From assembly GCA_947493005.1 (NCBI GenBank), contig CANLOY010000004.1:124001-188000 (forward strand): a stretch of 64,000 nucleotides of DNA, written 5' to 3'. This document shows positions 29,053-36,927 of the stretch, in pieces. This DNA is from an uncultured Roseivirga sp. (GTDB lineage Bacteria > Bacteroidota > Bacteroidia > Cytophagales > Cyclobacteriaceae). Both the position numbers and the translations under genes were made by a program. Each line of letters opens with the position of its first letter. Position 1 is the stretch's first letter. The notes below the pieces were generated by a model. The model did not search any database. It was not told the DNA's origin and saw only the letters and a program-made list of their open reading frames with translations.

Positions 29053-30158
29053 TAGGCGGTAGCGGTTTCAGGAAAGAGTTCTACTTTTTGCATCAATTCA
29101 TTGCCTAATGACCAAGGGATTAGTTTCAAGTGTTGCAGTCTGCCAATAATTACTCCGGCAGAAGTATTGAACTGGTTGGCAAAAGCAGCAATAGATTGAC
29201 TATTGAGTGGAGCAGCGTCTATAATAGTTTGCAGTTGCGTTTCAGTCAATAAGTGCTTGGCCGCAAAATCATTGGCTTCTGTTTCTTTGGTTTGGTCTAT
29301 ATCAGTGCCTTCCACATTTTCTAAAAAGATCTCTTTTTTGCCATGTAAGAGAATATGCCCTGCTTCATGAAAGAAGGTAAACCAAAACCTATCGTCCGTT
29401 TTGTACCTGCCAGAAAGCTGAATGAGCGGCCTTTTCCTAAACCAACGCGAAGCACCACTGATAGGGGCTTTGGGCAAAGTAGGTACATAGGCTACTGCTA
29501 CGCCACATTTGGCACAAAGCTGCTGCAGCTGTACTGCAAAGTCTTGCGGAAACTGATTGACTAAGTTTTTAATTTCTACCAAAGCCTTTTTAAAAGCAGA
29601 CTCGTTGTAGTCGGCCAGTTTTAGACGCAAGGCTTCCAGCTCGCCTTTCCTCAACCAAGCAGAAATGGCTTGTGGGCTTTTGGTGTTCACCAATGAAATG
29701 CGAAAAGCCACAGCTACCTCTTCAGCAATGTAAATACGGTTCCATTCTTCGTGAGAGGCTACTCCATAATAGGAGAGCAATTCGGTCACTAGCTGGTTTT
29801 TATCGGTGGTGTTGGGTAACCACCCAAACCTTTTCATTTCCCTCAATGGAAAACCACTCAACCAATCATGTTGGGCAGCCAGTCTTTCTTGCTGTTCTAT
29901 CTCATAGATTTCGCTTCTGTACTCCGCTTCTCTGTTGATCCAGAAACTGGCAGATATGCCCAATACTTTCTCTAATCGGTAGGCCGTCTCAGTAGAGATT
30001 GGCTCTCTGCCTTTGATTACATCATTAAGCTTTTCCTTTGGACGGCCAATGCGCTCGGCCAATTCGGCCTGAGACATGCCCATTTCATCAATGGTTTCTT
30101 GTATGGTATCGCCAGGGGCGGAGAGTAAATTTCTTTGTAATTCTAGGTCTGCGTTCAT
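29052..30158 (-). CDS. HigA-like XRE antitoxin fused to ImmA/IrrE-type peptidase
   Basis: 368 residues. Residues about 15-75 form a HigA-type XRE helix-turn-helix (IQETIDEMGMSQAELAERIGRPKEKLNDVIKG, PISTETAYRLEKVLGISASFWINRE). The C-terminal half has an ImmA/IrrE zinc protease motif (FFHEAGHILLHGKK, near residues 265-278, with the HExxH-like HEAGH). Such fusions serve as antitoxins or as protease-controlled repressors. It follows a HigB-like toxin by 11 nt and overlaps hsdS, so the toxin-antitoxin pair is built into the restriction operon. An operator may lie upstream of the toxin gene (30527-30543). Confidence 0.85.
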   Translation of the reverse strand: MNADLELQRNLLSAPGDTIQETIDEMGMSQAELAERIGRPKEKLNDVIKGREPISTETAYRLEKVLGISASFWINREAEYRSEIYEIEQQERLAAQHDWLSGFPLREMKRFGWLPNTTDKNQLVTELLSYYGVASHEEWNRIYIAEEVAVAFRISLVNTKSPQAISAWLRKGELEALRLKLADYNESAFKKALVEIKNLVNQFPQDFAVQLQQLCAKCGVAVAYVPTLPKAPISGASRWFRKRPLIQLSGRYKTDDRFWFTFFHEAGHILLHGKKEIFLENVEGTDIDQTKETEANDFAAKHLLTETQLQTIIDAAPLNSQSIAAFANQFNTSAGVIIGRLQHLKLIPWSLGNELMQKVELFPETATA

Positions 30159-30169
30159 TTCACTTAGAT

Positions 30170-30508
30170 TTAAGAATTATGGTAGTCTTCTATTTCAATT
30201 ATTTCGATAATGGTGATCGAACTCCATTCCATACCGCCATCTGCTTTGCTCGGTACTGGATCGTGGTCTGGAGAAAATATGAGTCTATAATTTCCAGAAA
30301 CCGTAACAGCCAATTGCCCTTTTCTATTCTTTGCTAACTCATGACATTTAGCTGCAGGTAAGGTTTTCATTACTGCAAGGTTGTCTGCTGCTTTCAATTC
30401 CTTCATTCGTTGGTTCACCTTTTTCGCCATTTGCCCAAATGCCTTCTGCATTTCTTTTGGGATGGTCAGTTGTTTCCCCAGCTTTTTAGATTTGAAATTG
30501 ATTTTCAT
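30170..30508 (-). CDS. HigB/RelE-superfamily toxin
   Basis: 112 residues. The RelE-like core is seen in KKLGKQLTIPKEMQKAFGQMAKKVNQRMKELKAADNLAVMKTLPAAKCHELAKNRKGQLAVTVSGNYRLIFSP, where GNYRLIF is the usual HigB-type strand and Arg is the expected catalytic base. Members cleave mRNA on the ribosome. It is transcribed just before its antitoxin, the reversed order typical of HigBA. About 25 residues longer than the minimal toxin because of a C-terminal extension. Confidence 0.85.
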   Translation of the reverse strand: MKINFKSKKLGKQLTIPKEMQKAFGQMAKKVNQRMKELKAADNLAVMKTLPAAKCHELAKNRKGQLAVTVSGNYRLIFSPDHDPVPSKADGGMEWSSITIIEIIEIEDYHNS

Positions 30509-30526
30509 TGCAATATTACAAAATAG

Positions 30527-30543
30527 TTAACGAAAAAGGTTAA
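30527..30543. promoter_or_regulatory. Candidate HigA operator
   Basis: TTAAC (30527-30531) and GTTAA (30539-30543) form a perfect inverted repeat with a 7-nt spacer, in the only sizeable gap (70 nt) inside the operon, directly upstream of the toxin gene. HigA-type antitoxins usually bind palindromes in front of the toxin. An internal promoter here would let the toxin-antitoxin pair be expressed apart from hsdM. Confidence 0.4.
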
Positions 30544-30578
30544 TAAAAAGTTTAAATGATTCGAGCGATAAGTAGACA

Positions 30579-33500
30579 TTAGGTTAATTCAGAAAAGGTG
30601 AAGCGTTGGATGAATACATTTCGAGCGGCAAATGTGGATATCGGGATATTTCTAAGTTTTTGAAGCGACTCTAATTCTTTCATATGAGCTTCAAGCCTAA
30701 TTCTCTCTGTATTTCCTACCTCATCGTTATTCATATTATCCATCAAGAATTTATCTAATTGAGTTTTTTGATTTTCTGGTTTGGATATGTATTCAATAAG
30801 GCTCTTATAAAGCTGTCGGTAACTGCCCATTGGAAGTGCCAGTAGGAACATTAATACTAAATAGTCTTCATCGGAATTATGGTTGATCTCTAGTGTCTCA
30901 TGTGCCCTAAGGATATGATAGACATTAACAAAGCGTTTGATTGCCCTTGGATTGGTGCCAAGTATTTGAGACATGTCTGGTATTAACTCGAGCTCACGTG
31001 CTTTTAAGGCGAGGTGTTCGTCTATGGATGTTTCGTTCTTTTTCTTAGGTTTTGGCTCCTTCTTTTGGTCAGAAATACTTTTGCCTGATGTGGTTGTGTC
31101 TGTAGCGCTCTGGCCAGTGTCAGTCTCTTCAGTCTCACTACTTTGGTTTTCTTGAGCCTCTTCTTTAACATTTACAGCGCTTAATTTTTTAAGCATCACC
31201 TTTACGGCATCGTCACTCGCTTGTTCTAAATGGAAGGGTACTTGAAAGATTTTCTCTAAATAGTTGGAGGCATCAATTCGTTCATATCCATTAGCATCTC
31301 TTCGTTCACCAAACTGTAATTCATATTTCTTGATCAGGGCATTCTTAATCCATCTTGGATCAACCCCAACAACAACCACAAACAATGGAAATGCCATTAA
31401 TAAATTCACTGCTTCCAATACTTCGACCACTTGATCTTCTGGGCATCTATCAAGGTCATCAATGTAGAGTACGATTCGTTCAAGTGGCTTGTTAAAGAGC
31501 TTTCTGAATTCTTCGTTTTTTTCTTCCTTATTAGAACTATCAAACAATTCACTAAGCACTTCAAAGTCGCTTCTAATGGTGGAAATGATACCTAAATGTT
31601 TTTTATAAACATCACCTTTAGCGCGTTGCTCAATAAATGAGTAGAGGGCCTGCGTAGAAAGCGTGTTTTCTAACTTATAATCGAGTTCTTCAATTTCTGT
31701 TTTGAGTTCTACAATTTGTGAGTTCAAGCGTTGGACATCAGACTTTCTCTGTTCAATTTCGATCTTTACCGATTCCATTAATTGATGATGAGAAAAAATA
31801 GCAGATTCAATTGACTTTTCATGTTGTTGCTTGACAGACCAGAACACACCAATAATGGGTTGAATTTTATCATAGACAGTTTTGAATCTTTTCCAAAGTG
31901 GGGTGAAGAATGCAAGGGCAGATAGCGTGATTTGAGGTAGAACGATTGATTTATCTTTAAGCCAAGGGGTAATTTCGTAAAGTAGCCTGGGAATAATGGC
32001 TATTGATACTAAAAGCATTGTGAGCCCAAAGATTTTCCATCCTATGTTTTTCTTATTAAAAAATTCATGGATGAACACTTTAAATGATTTAGCCTCTTTT
32101 AGGGCTAGTTCAGGGTCTTTCCAGTATTGCTCAGGTACTATGGTTTTGACTCCTTCAATTGACTGTTTGATACTTGGGTTAGCTGTCAAAGCACTCTGAA
32201 TTTTCTCTTCGACTTTAAAGGTGTCGTTGACTTTTTTTAAGATGTCTTTGAGGCTTGCTTCTTTTATGGAGTTAATTTTATCTGTAAGATCCTGTTGTGC
32301 AGTCGATTCCTCTAATTCAAGGTCTCCAATTTTCTCTTTGTTCAGCTTTTTTTGGAGCTCAATGAATTCTCGTTCCTCTTTCAGGACATTAAGTTGCTCT
32401 TTTAATTCCTTCTCTATTTTCTTTTTGTTCTCAGTGGCTAGCGTGTCGTTGCCTATGTATTCATTTAAACCTTCAAAGATGCGGGTGACAATACTTGCCC
32501 ATAGATTGGCATCCAAATAGGACCAGGCATTGAAGTGAATTTGTGCTATTCCGCTTCTGTATTCATCTCTTCCCGTATCTGAAAGTCGCTTAATTCGATC
32601 CTTCAATTTATTCATGAAGAAGCTTTTGCCAGTTCCCCATTGACCAAACAGAGCAATAGCTAGTGGAGGACTAAAGCTATTGGATGCAATAACTTTGGCA
32701 AAAGCAGTCACATCCTTATCAATTCCTAAATAGTCTTCTCCTTTGTCTAAGTCGGCAATTTGTTGAGCAATTTTTGATGGGTTAGTGGAGTTTTCGTTAA
32801 CGTTATTTTCTAAGTCTGTTTGCTCAACAGTACCAAGTATTTCAATAAAGATATTAGAGGGTATTTCACTGATGTCTTTTTCGAGAATATCAGGAGTCAG
32901 CCACTGACCAATGAGTTTGTTCTTTTTTAGATCATCAATGATTATTTTTTTTCCGAACTCATGAACAAATCGAGCTTCTATTCTTGAATCACCAATTTTT
33001 ATAATTTCGAAAACACCTATTAACTTATCATCAAAAATGGGTTCAACGGAGACTATGAAAAGATCTCCAACATGAGGATTTAGGGCATCCCTAAATGAAA
33101 ATCTATAAGTAATAGTTGTGTCCACAACCTTGTCTTCAGACCAATCATGCCCTATATCATTTAACCACCAAAAGTTCTTCTGCTGATTAATCTTTATCTG
33201 AATAATGTCAAGTATGTTGGAGTTTTCAGGTTCCTGATTACTACTTAAATCTTCTATAATGTTTAACAGGTAAGGATATTGCGCAGAAACAGCTAATAGA
33301 ATGTCGTCTACGTAGTTGGGCCCAATTTTTTGAATGGCATTTCTTAGGTGTGCCCCTTTTTTTAGCTCAATTACATTATCAAAGGGAAACCAATTGACCT
33401 TTAATAACATATCGCCTTTTTGGTTCTCATAAACTAACCCTACTGCATGAAGCCTAAGAAAGCCTCCATCAGTTTTGCGAGTAGTAGATTTGAGAAAAAT

Positions 33501-34217
33501 TATATCTCCAATTTGAACTGAGTCTACAACCTTTTGGAATTTAGTCTCCCATCCATTCTGCCAAATCCTTTCTTCAAAAAACCTTTTATCGAGCTTTTTA
33601 CCGTCCCAGTCAAAACCGCCTACAAAGAAGGATCTCTTTTGTTGTGTAATACTATTAACGCGTAAGCCTTGAAGTGATTCGGTGAGATTTTCACTATTTT
33701 CTGTTGCTGGTTGCTCATTATTCCATTCTTCCGTTGATTTTTGGATTAGAAACTCATCCTTTCTACCAATGTCATCTGGTAAGGCAAACATAACCTGATT
33801 AGGGTAGTATGATGGAGGAATGTTTTTTATACAGTCAAGAGAAATATTGAAGCTATCAAGGTAATCCAAACCACCAGCACCGGTACCCATTAAGGGGATC
33901 CAGATGAATTTACCCGCAATATCTCTTTTATAGGCTCTAAGGGCTGAGGCCAGATTGTTTTTAAGGTTATTCTTTGTGGAATCTTTACTTATGGTTACAA
34001 TGAAAATGATTGAGTCATAGTCAGGTCGCTCTAATATAAAATGGCCAGGTAAAAGGGCTTTCTCTGAAGGGAAGTCTTTATTTTCAAAGCCCAATGCCTT
34101 TACTACTGAGGTATTCAACGGACCGGGGATTCCACTTGAGCCTATTGGGACAAAAGCTACTTCGGTTTTCTCAGCAGGGTAGTTGGTTTGTGCATAGATA
34201 GTAAATGGGGCTTCCAC
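30579..34217 (-). CDS. Macro-like / PUA-like / KAP P-loop NTPase fusion
   Basis: 1,212 residues, GTG start at 34217, 1 nt after the hsdM stop. Residues about 1-150 resemble a macro domain (IWIPLMGTGAGGLDYLDSFN). Residues about 190-330 and 345-430 look like two PUA/EVE-like modules (SFFVGGFDWDG, VQIGDIIFLKST, then FWWLNDIGHDW, PHVGDLFIV). The KAP NTPase follows: Walker A FGQWGTGKSF (about 522-531), two hydrophobic segments (about 722-745 and 757-778) typical of KAP membrane insertion, a long coiled coil, Walker B IVLYIDDLDRC (about 915-925), and a low-complexity acidic linker near 1015-1065. Known KAP proteins include defence-associated ATPases. Encoded inside a type I R-M operon, it is a strong candidate for an uncharacterised anti-phage component. 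The macro and PUA calls are pattern-based; the KAP call is firm. Confidence 0.75.
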   Translation of the reverse strand: MEAPFTIYAQTNYPAEKTEVAFVPIGSSGIPGPLNTSVVKALGFENKDFPSEKALLPGHFILERPDYDSIIFIVTISKDSTKNNLKNNLASALRAYKRDIAGKFIWIPLMGTGAGGLDYLDSFNISLDCIKNIPPSYYPNQVMFALPDDIGRKDEFLIQKSTEEWNNEQPATENSENLTESLQGLRVNSITQQKRSFFVGGFDWDGKKLDKRFFEERIWQNGWETKFQKVVDSVQIGDIIFLKSTTRKTDGGFLRLHAVGLVYENQKGDMLLKVNWFPFDNVIELKKGAHLRNAIQKIGPNYVDDILLAVSAQYPYLLNIIEDLSSNQEPENSNILDIIQIKINQQKNFWWLNDIGHDWSEDKVVDTTITYRFSFRDALNPHVGDLFIVSVEPIFDDKLIGVFEIIKIGDSRIEARFVHEFGKKIIIDDLKKNKLIGQWLTPDILEKDISEIPSNIFIEILGTVEQTDLENNVNENSTNPSKIAQQIADLDKGEDYLGIDKDVTAFAKVIASNSFSPPLAIALFGQWGTGKSFFMNKLKDRIKRLSDTGRDEYRSGIAQIHFNAWSYLDANLWASIVTRIFEGLNEYIGNDTLATENKKKIEKELKEQLNVLKEEREFIELQKKLNKEKIGDLELEESTAQQDLTDKINSIKEASLKDILKKVNDTFKVEEKIQSALTANPSIKQSIEGVKTIVPEQYWKDPELALKEAKSFKVFIHEFFNKKNIGWKIFGLTMLLVSIAIIPRLLYEITPWLKDKSIVLPQITLSALAFFTPLWKRFKTVYDKIQPIIGVFWSVKQQHEKSIESAIFSHHQLMESVKIEIEQRKSDVQRLNSQIVELKTEIEELDYKLENTLSTQALYSFIEQRAKGDVYKKHLGIISTIRSDFEVLSELFDSSNKEEKNEEFRKLFNKPLERIVLYIDDLDRCPEDQVVEVLEAVNLLMAFPLFVVVVGVDPRWIKNALIKKYELQFGERRDANGYERIDASNYLEKIFQVPFHLEQASDDAVKVMLKKLSAVNVKEEAQENQSSETEETDTGQSATDTTTSGKSISDQKKEPKPKKKNETSIDEHLALKARELELIPDMSQILGTNPRAIKRFVNVYHILRAHETLEINHNSDEDYLVLMFLLALPMGSYRQLYKSLIEYISKPENQKTQLDKFLMDNMNNDEVGNTERIRLEAHMKELESLQKLRNIPISTFAARNVFIQRFTFSELT

Positions 34218-34218
34218 T

Positions 34219-35868
34219 CTAAAATTTGTTTAGATTATTTTCAATTCTTTTCTGCAGCTCATTACTCTTTTTAAACTGCTCACTAAGCTGTACTTTCAAG
34301 CCCTCCATTTTTTCTTCAAAGGGAATGCCATCGTCTGCTTCGGCTTCGGTGCCTACATATATGCCAGGGGTAAGTTTGTAGTCTTGCTTTTGGACTTCGG
34401 CTAGGGTGGCTGCTTTGCAAAAGCCGGGTTGGTCGGTGTAGACCAACTCCTCCTGCGGGGACTTTTGGGTTGGGGCGACCCCCTCCCGCTGTGCGGACTC
34501 CCCCTCAAGAGGGGGAGATTGATTTGTGCGCCAGGCGTGGTAAGTGTCGCCTATGGTTTTAATGTCTTCGTCAGAGAATACACGCAGCTTACGGCTGGCC
34601 ATGGTTCCCATTTTAGAAGCGTCAATAAAGAGTACTTCATTGTTGCGTTGGCGGTGTACACCATCCTTGCCGTTTCGGTTTTTGCTGAGGATAAACAAAC
34701 AGGCAGGAATGCCCGTGGTTAAAAACAGCTTATCAGGTAAGCGCACAATGGCATCTACCATACTATTGTCCACCATATGCTGCCTTACATGTTTTTCTCC
34801 TTTGGTATTGGAGGTCATGGCACCATTGGCCATAACAATGCCAGCTGTGCCAGTATCGCTTAAGTGGTGCCAGAAGGTTTGCATCCACATATAATTGGCA
34901 CTGCCATCGGTTGTGAATTCTTCTTTAGGTCCGAAAAGGCGAGGATCGCCATCCGGTAAATCTTCAGGGTGCCAATTACTCACATTGAAAGGAGGATTGG
35001 CAATAATAAAGTCTGCTTTGAGTTCTGGGAATTTATCATCAAGCAATGAGTTGCCTAGCTTAATATCAAAAGAAAGCTCACGCAGCATCAGGTTCATCAG
35101 GCATAGCCTTAAAGTCTGAGCCGTCATTTCTTGTCCGTAAATGGAAATGTCGCTCTTATTGCCTCCATGTTCTTTGACAAACTTTAGGCTTTGCACAAAC
35201 ATGCCACCACTACCACAGGCAGGATCGAAGATTCGTCCTTTGTAGGGTTCGAGTATTTCTACCAACAAACGAACAATACTGCCCGGTGTAAAGAATTGCC
35301 CAGCACCTGAGCCTTCTGCCATGGCAAAGCGCCCAATGTAGTATTCATAAATCCTTCCTAATACATCGCTTTCTGGATTTTCCTTTTCAGAGAACTTAGG
35401 GTGGGATAGAAGGTTGATAATACCACCTGTTTGCTTAGCGGATAACTCACTCTTTACAAAAATACGGGGCAGTAGGTTGTTGAGCTGTGGATTAAAGGCT
35501 GTGAGTAGCTCTTGGATTACATCAAAGGCGCCATCAACAATTACTTTGATGTCGTCCTGCTCCGCATTGTCTTTTAAGTATTGCCAAGAGGCGGTTTTGG
35601 GTATTTTGAAAGTGTTTCGAGCACGGTACTCATCTGCATCCTCTAGTACATAGCTAATCTCTTCCTTATCTACTGAATAGTACTCGGACTTCGGATCTTG
35701 AAGCAAGCCGTGTAGTTCTTCGTGTACCATTTCGTAACGCTCGCTGAGGTGCTTTAAGAATACTAAGGGAAGGATGTAGTTTTTATAGTTGTTCTCAGAG
35801 ACTGCACCTCTTAACTCGTTTGCTGCATCCCAGAGTTCCTTTTCAAAATCGATGTCTGCTTTTGCCAT
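34219..35868 (-). CDS. hsdM: Type I restriction enzyme methylase subunit
   Basis: 549 residues, first gene of the operon. An N-terminal helical domain (ELWDAANELRGAVSENNYKNYILPLVFLKHL) is followed by the N6-adenine methyltransferase with SAM motif PACGSGGM (about 219) and catalytic NPPF (about 293). After TYHAWRTNQ (about residue 447) there is an in-frame insert SPPLEGESAQREGVAP of roughly 20-25 residues encoded by a GC-rich palindrome; the typical C-terminus (PGFCKAATLAEV, YKLTPGIYVG, coiled tail) then resumes. The insert lies in the linker between the methylase and the tail, so activity is probably retained. Confidence 0.93.
   Translation of the reverse strand: MAKADIDFEKELWDAANELRGAVSENNYKNYILPLVFLKHLSERYEMVHEELHGLLQDPKSEYYSVDKEEISYVLEDADEYRARNTFKIPKTASWQYLKDNAEQDDIKVIVDGAFDVIQELLTAFNPQLNNLLPRIFVKSELSAKQTGGIINLLSHPKFSEKENPESDVLGRIYEYYIGRFAMAEGSGAGQFFTPGSIVRLLVEILEPYKGRIFDPACGSGGMFVQSLKFVKEHGGNKSDISIYGQEMTAQTLRLCLMNLMLRELSFDIKLGNSLLDDKFPELKADFIIANPPFNVSNWHPEDLPDGDPRLFGPKEEFTTDGSANYMWMQTFWHHLSDTGTAGIVMANGAMTSNTKGEKHVRQHMVDNSMVDAIVRLPDKLFLTTGIPACLFILSKNRNGKDGVHRQRNNEVLFIDASKMGTMASRKLRVFSDEDIKTIGDTYHAWRTNQSPPLEGESAQREGVAPTQKSPQEELVYTDQPGFCKAATLAEVQKQDYKLTPGIYVGTEAEADDGIPFEEKMEGLKVQLSEQFKKSNELQKRIENNLNKF
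34498..34517. repeat. GC-rich palindrome inserted in hsdM
   Basis: CTCCCCCTC (34498-34506) and GAGGGGGAG (34509-34517) form a perfect 9-bp hairpin with a 2-nt loop, in an otherwise AT-rich gene. The flanks (about 34470-34497) are also GC-rich. This type of short palindromic element occurs in many Bacteroidota genomes, and here it is read through in frame. Confidence 0.7.
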
Positions 35869-36090
35869 TTATTACACTTTGATATTCACTGTTCTCATTT
35901 TACTTCAGAATTCATTCTTCAATAGAACAAGAGATGATTTTTAAGGATGAATTGTGTTAAAATCTAAATTAATAATTACTGGACTATTTAAAGTAATGTT
36001 TACATTTTAATTGACGTTAATTGGGTTTGATTAAGAAATGAAAAAGTATTCGGGAGACCTTGCTACAAGGCTGACTCAATTTCTAAAAAG
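35869..36090. other. Region between hsdM and the element's left edge
   Basis: AT-rich upstream region of the type I operon, presumably containing the hsdM promoter; no clean TAnnTTTG box was identified on the minus strand. No gene is visible in either strand. It would have been the sequence directly downstream of mnmE before the 18.5-kb element inserted. Confidence 0.4.
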
Positions 36091-36115
36091 GGAAAGGAGC
36101 TTACTTCCCGATACA
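36091..36115. repeat. Left attachment-site repeat of the mnmE-integrated element
   Basis: TTACTTCCCGATACA (36101-36115) is identical to 54619-54633, which encodes the last five codons of mnmE (C-I-G-K-stop on the minus strand). The preceding 10 nt share GGAAAGG with the right copy, giving 22 of 25 matches overall. On the minus strand the left copy still reads F-C-I-G-K-stop, as expected of the displaced mnmE tail. This is the far junction of the integrated element. Confidence 0.9.
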
Positions 36116-36139
36116 AAATGTAACTTCAATTGATAATCA

Positions 36140-36153
36140 AGTAGTTAACTACT
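36140..36153. repeat. Palindrome near the left element end
   Basis: AGTAGTTAACTACT is a perfect 14-bp palindrome. Its left half AGTAGTTAA also occurs near the right end at 54568-54576, and CAAATTAGCAACAAA lies 8 nt further inside (36162-36176) and again at 54539-54553. The shared terminal motifs suggest binding sites for the integrase or an excision factor. Confidence 0.4.
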
Positions 36154-36238
36154 AATAGATACAAATTAGCAACAAAAACTACTGATTTATAGCTAAATAA
36201 GGCATAAAGAAGGGAAAAATGGAATGTGCGGATATAAA

Positions 36239-36266
36239 AAAACCGCTCCGTAAAAGAAGCGGTTTT
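36239..36266 (-). terminator. Rho-independent terminator of the DUF6266 gene
   Basis: On the minus strand AAAACCGCT (36266-36258) pairs with AGCGGTTTT (36247-36239) over a 10-nt loop, followed by a run of T and TATATCC. It lies 20 nt beyond the stop codon of the DUF6266 gene and is the clearest terminator in the element. Confidence 0.85.
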
Positions 36267-36285
36267 CAAGGAGAAATTCAACCTA

Positions 36286-36927
36286 TTAAGCAACAACGGC
36301 TGAACCGATATAAGAACTGTTTGATACCTCAGAACCATCTGCTTGAATGAAAGCAATATAAGCTCTCACCGTATCACCAGAATAGTCAGGAGGTAATGCA
36401 AGACCTTGAGAAGTAGCACTTCTGTCTGCTCCTGCGGTAGTGAAGATTACTTCACCTTTTGTTTCATTATACAGCAATAGCATTGCCTTGTCTGTAGCTA
36501 AAGCACTTCCTGAACCTGTGTTGTCATCCCAAGAGAATGTTGCTGTACCCACAGTGGACACGTCAATATCTCCGTTGGATGCTCCTGTCAATGCTCCACG
36601 ACTTACTAGAGCTAAAGGATAATCAACCTCAAAGTTTGGTGAAGTACCTGTAATAGCATTCTTTAGAATGTAAGACATGGCACTGTTAAACTCTGTCTTC
36701 TGAACTGCAAAGCCTTTATAACCAACTTTGATAAAGTCCTTCATTGGTTGTAAGAACCTGAGTGTTTCTGTGAACTTGGTTCTCTGATTTACTTGTCCTA
36801 CCGTTTTGGGATTAGCAACACTCGCAGGTTTGACACGCATATAGTCAATACCTTTCCAGTTACCACCAACTACATTTCCGACCTTGCCAGAAAAGCCCCC
36901 TAAGATTCCTTGATTAATTCGACCCAT
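36286..36927 (-). CDS. DUF6266 family protein
   Basis: 213 residues. The opening MGRINQGILGGFSGKVGNVVGGNWKGIDYMR, continuing VKPASVANPKTVGQVNQRTKF, is the hallmark of the DUF6266 family of Bacteroidota. The rest is Ala/Gly/Ser/Thr-rich and beta-strand-like (STVGTATFSWDDNTGSG, TVRAYIAFIQADGS). No signal peptide and no known activity. It sits at the extreme left of the element with its own terminator, separated by 1.6 kb from the defence operon. Its role in the element is unknown. Confidence 0.75.
   Translation of the reverse strand: MGRINQGILGGFSGKVGNVVGGNWKGIDYMRVKPASVANPKTVGQVNQRTKFTETLRFLQPMKDFIKVGYKGFAVQKTEFNSAMSYILKNAITGTSPNFEVDYPLALVSRGALTGASNGDIDVSTVGTATFSWDDNTGSGSALATDKAMLLLYNETKGEVIFTTAGADRSATSQGLALPPDYSGDTVRAYIAFIQADGSEVSNSSYIGSAVVA

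Noticed and set aside
30579-34217. Assignment of the 1,212-residue protein as a plain McrB-type GTPase
   Set aside because: The P-loop and Walker B pattern, plus the membrane segments, are of KAP type; no McrB NxxD motif is seen.
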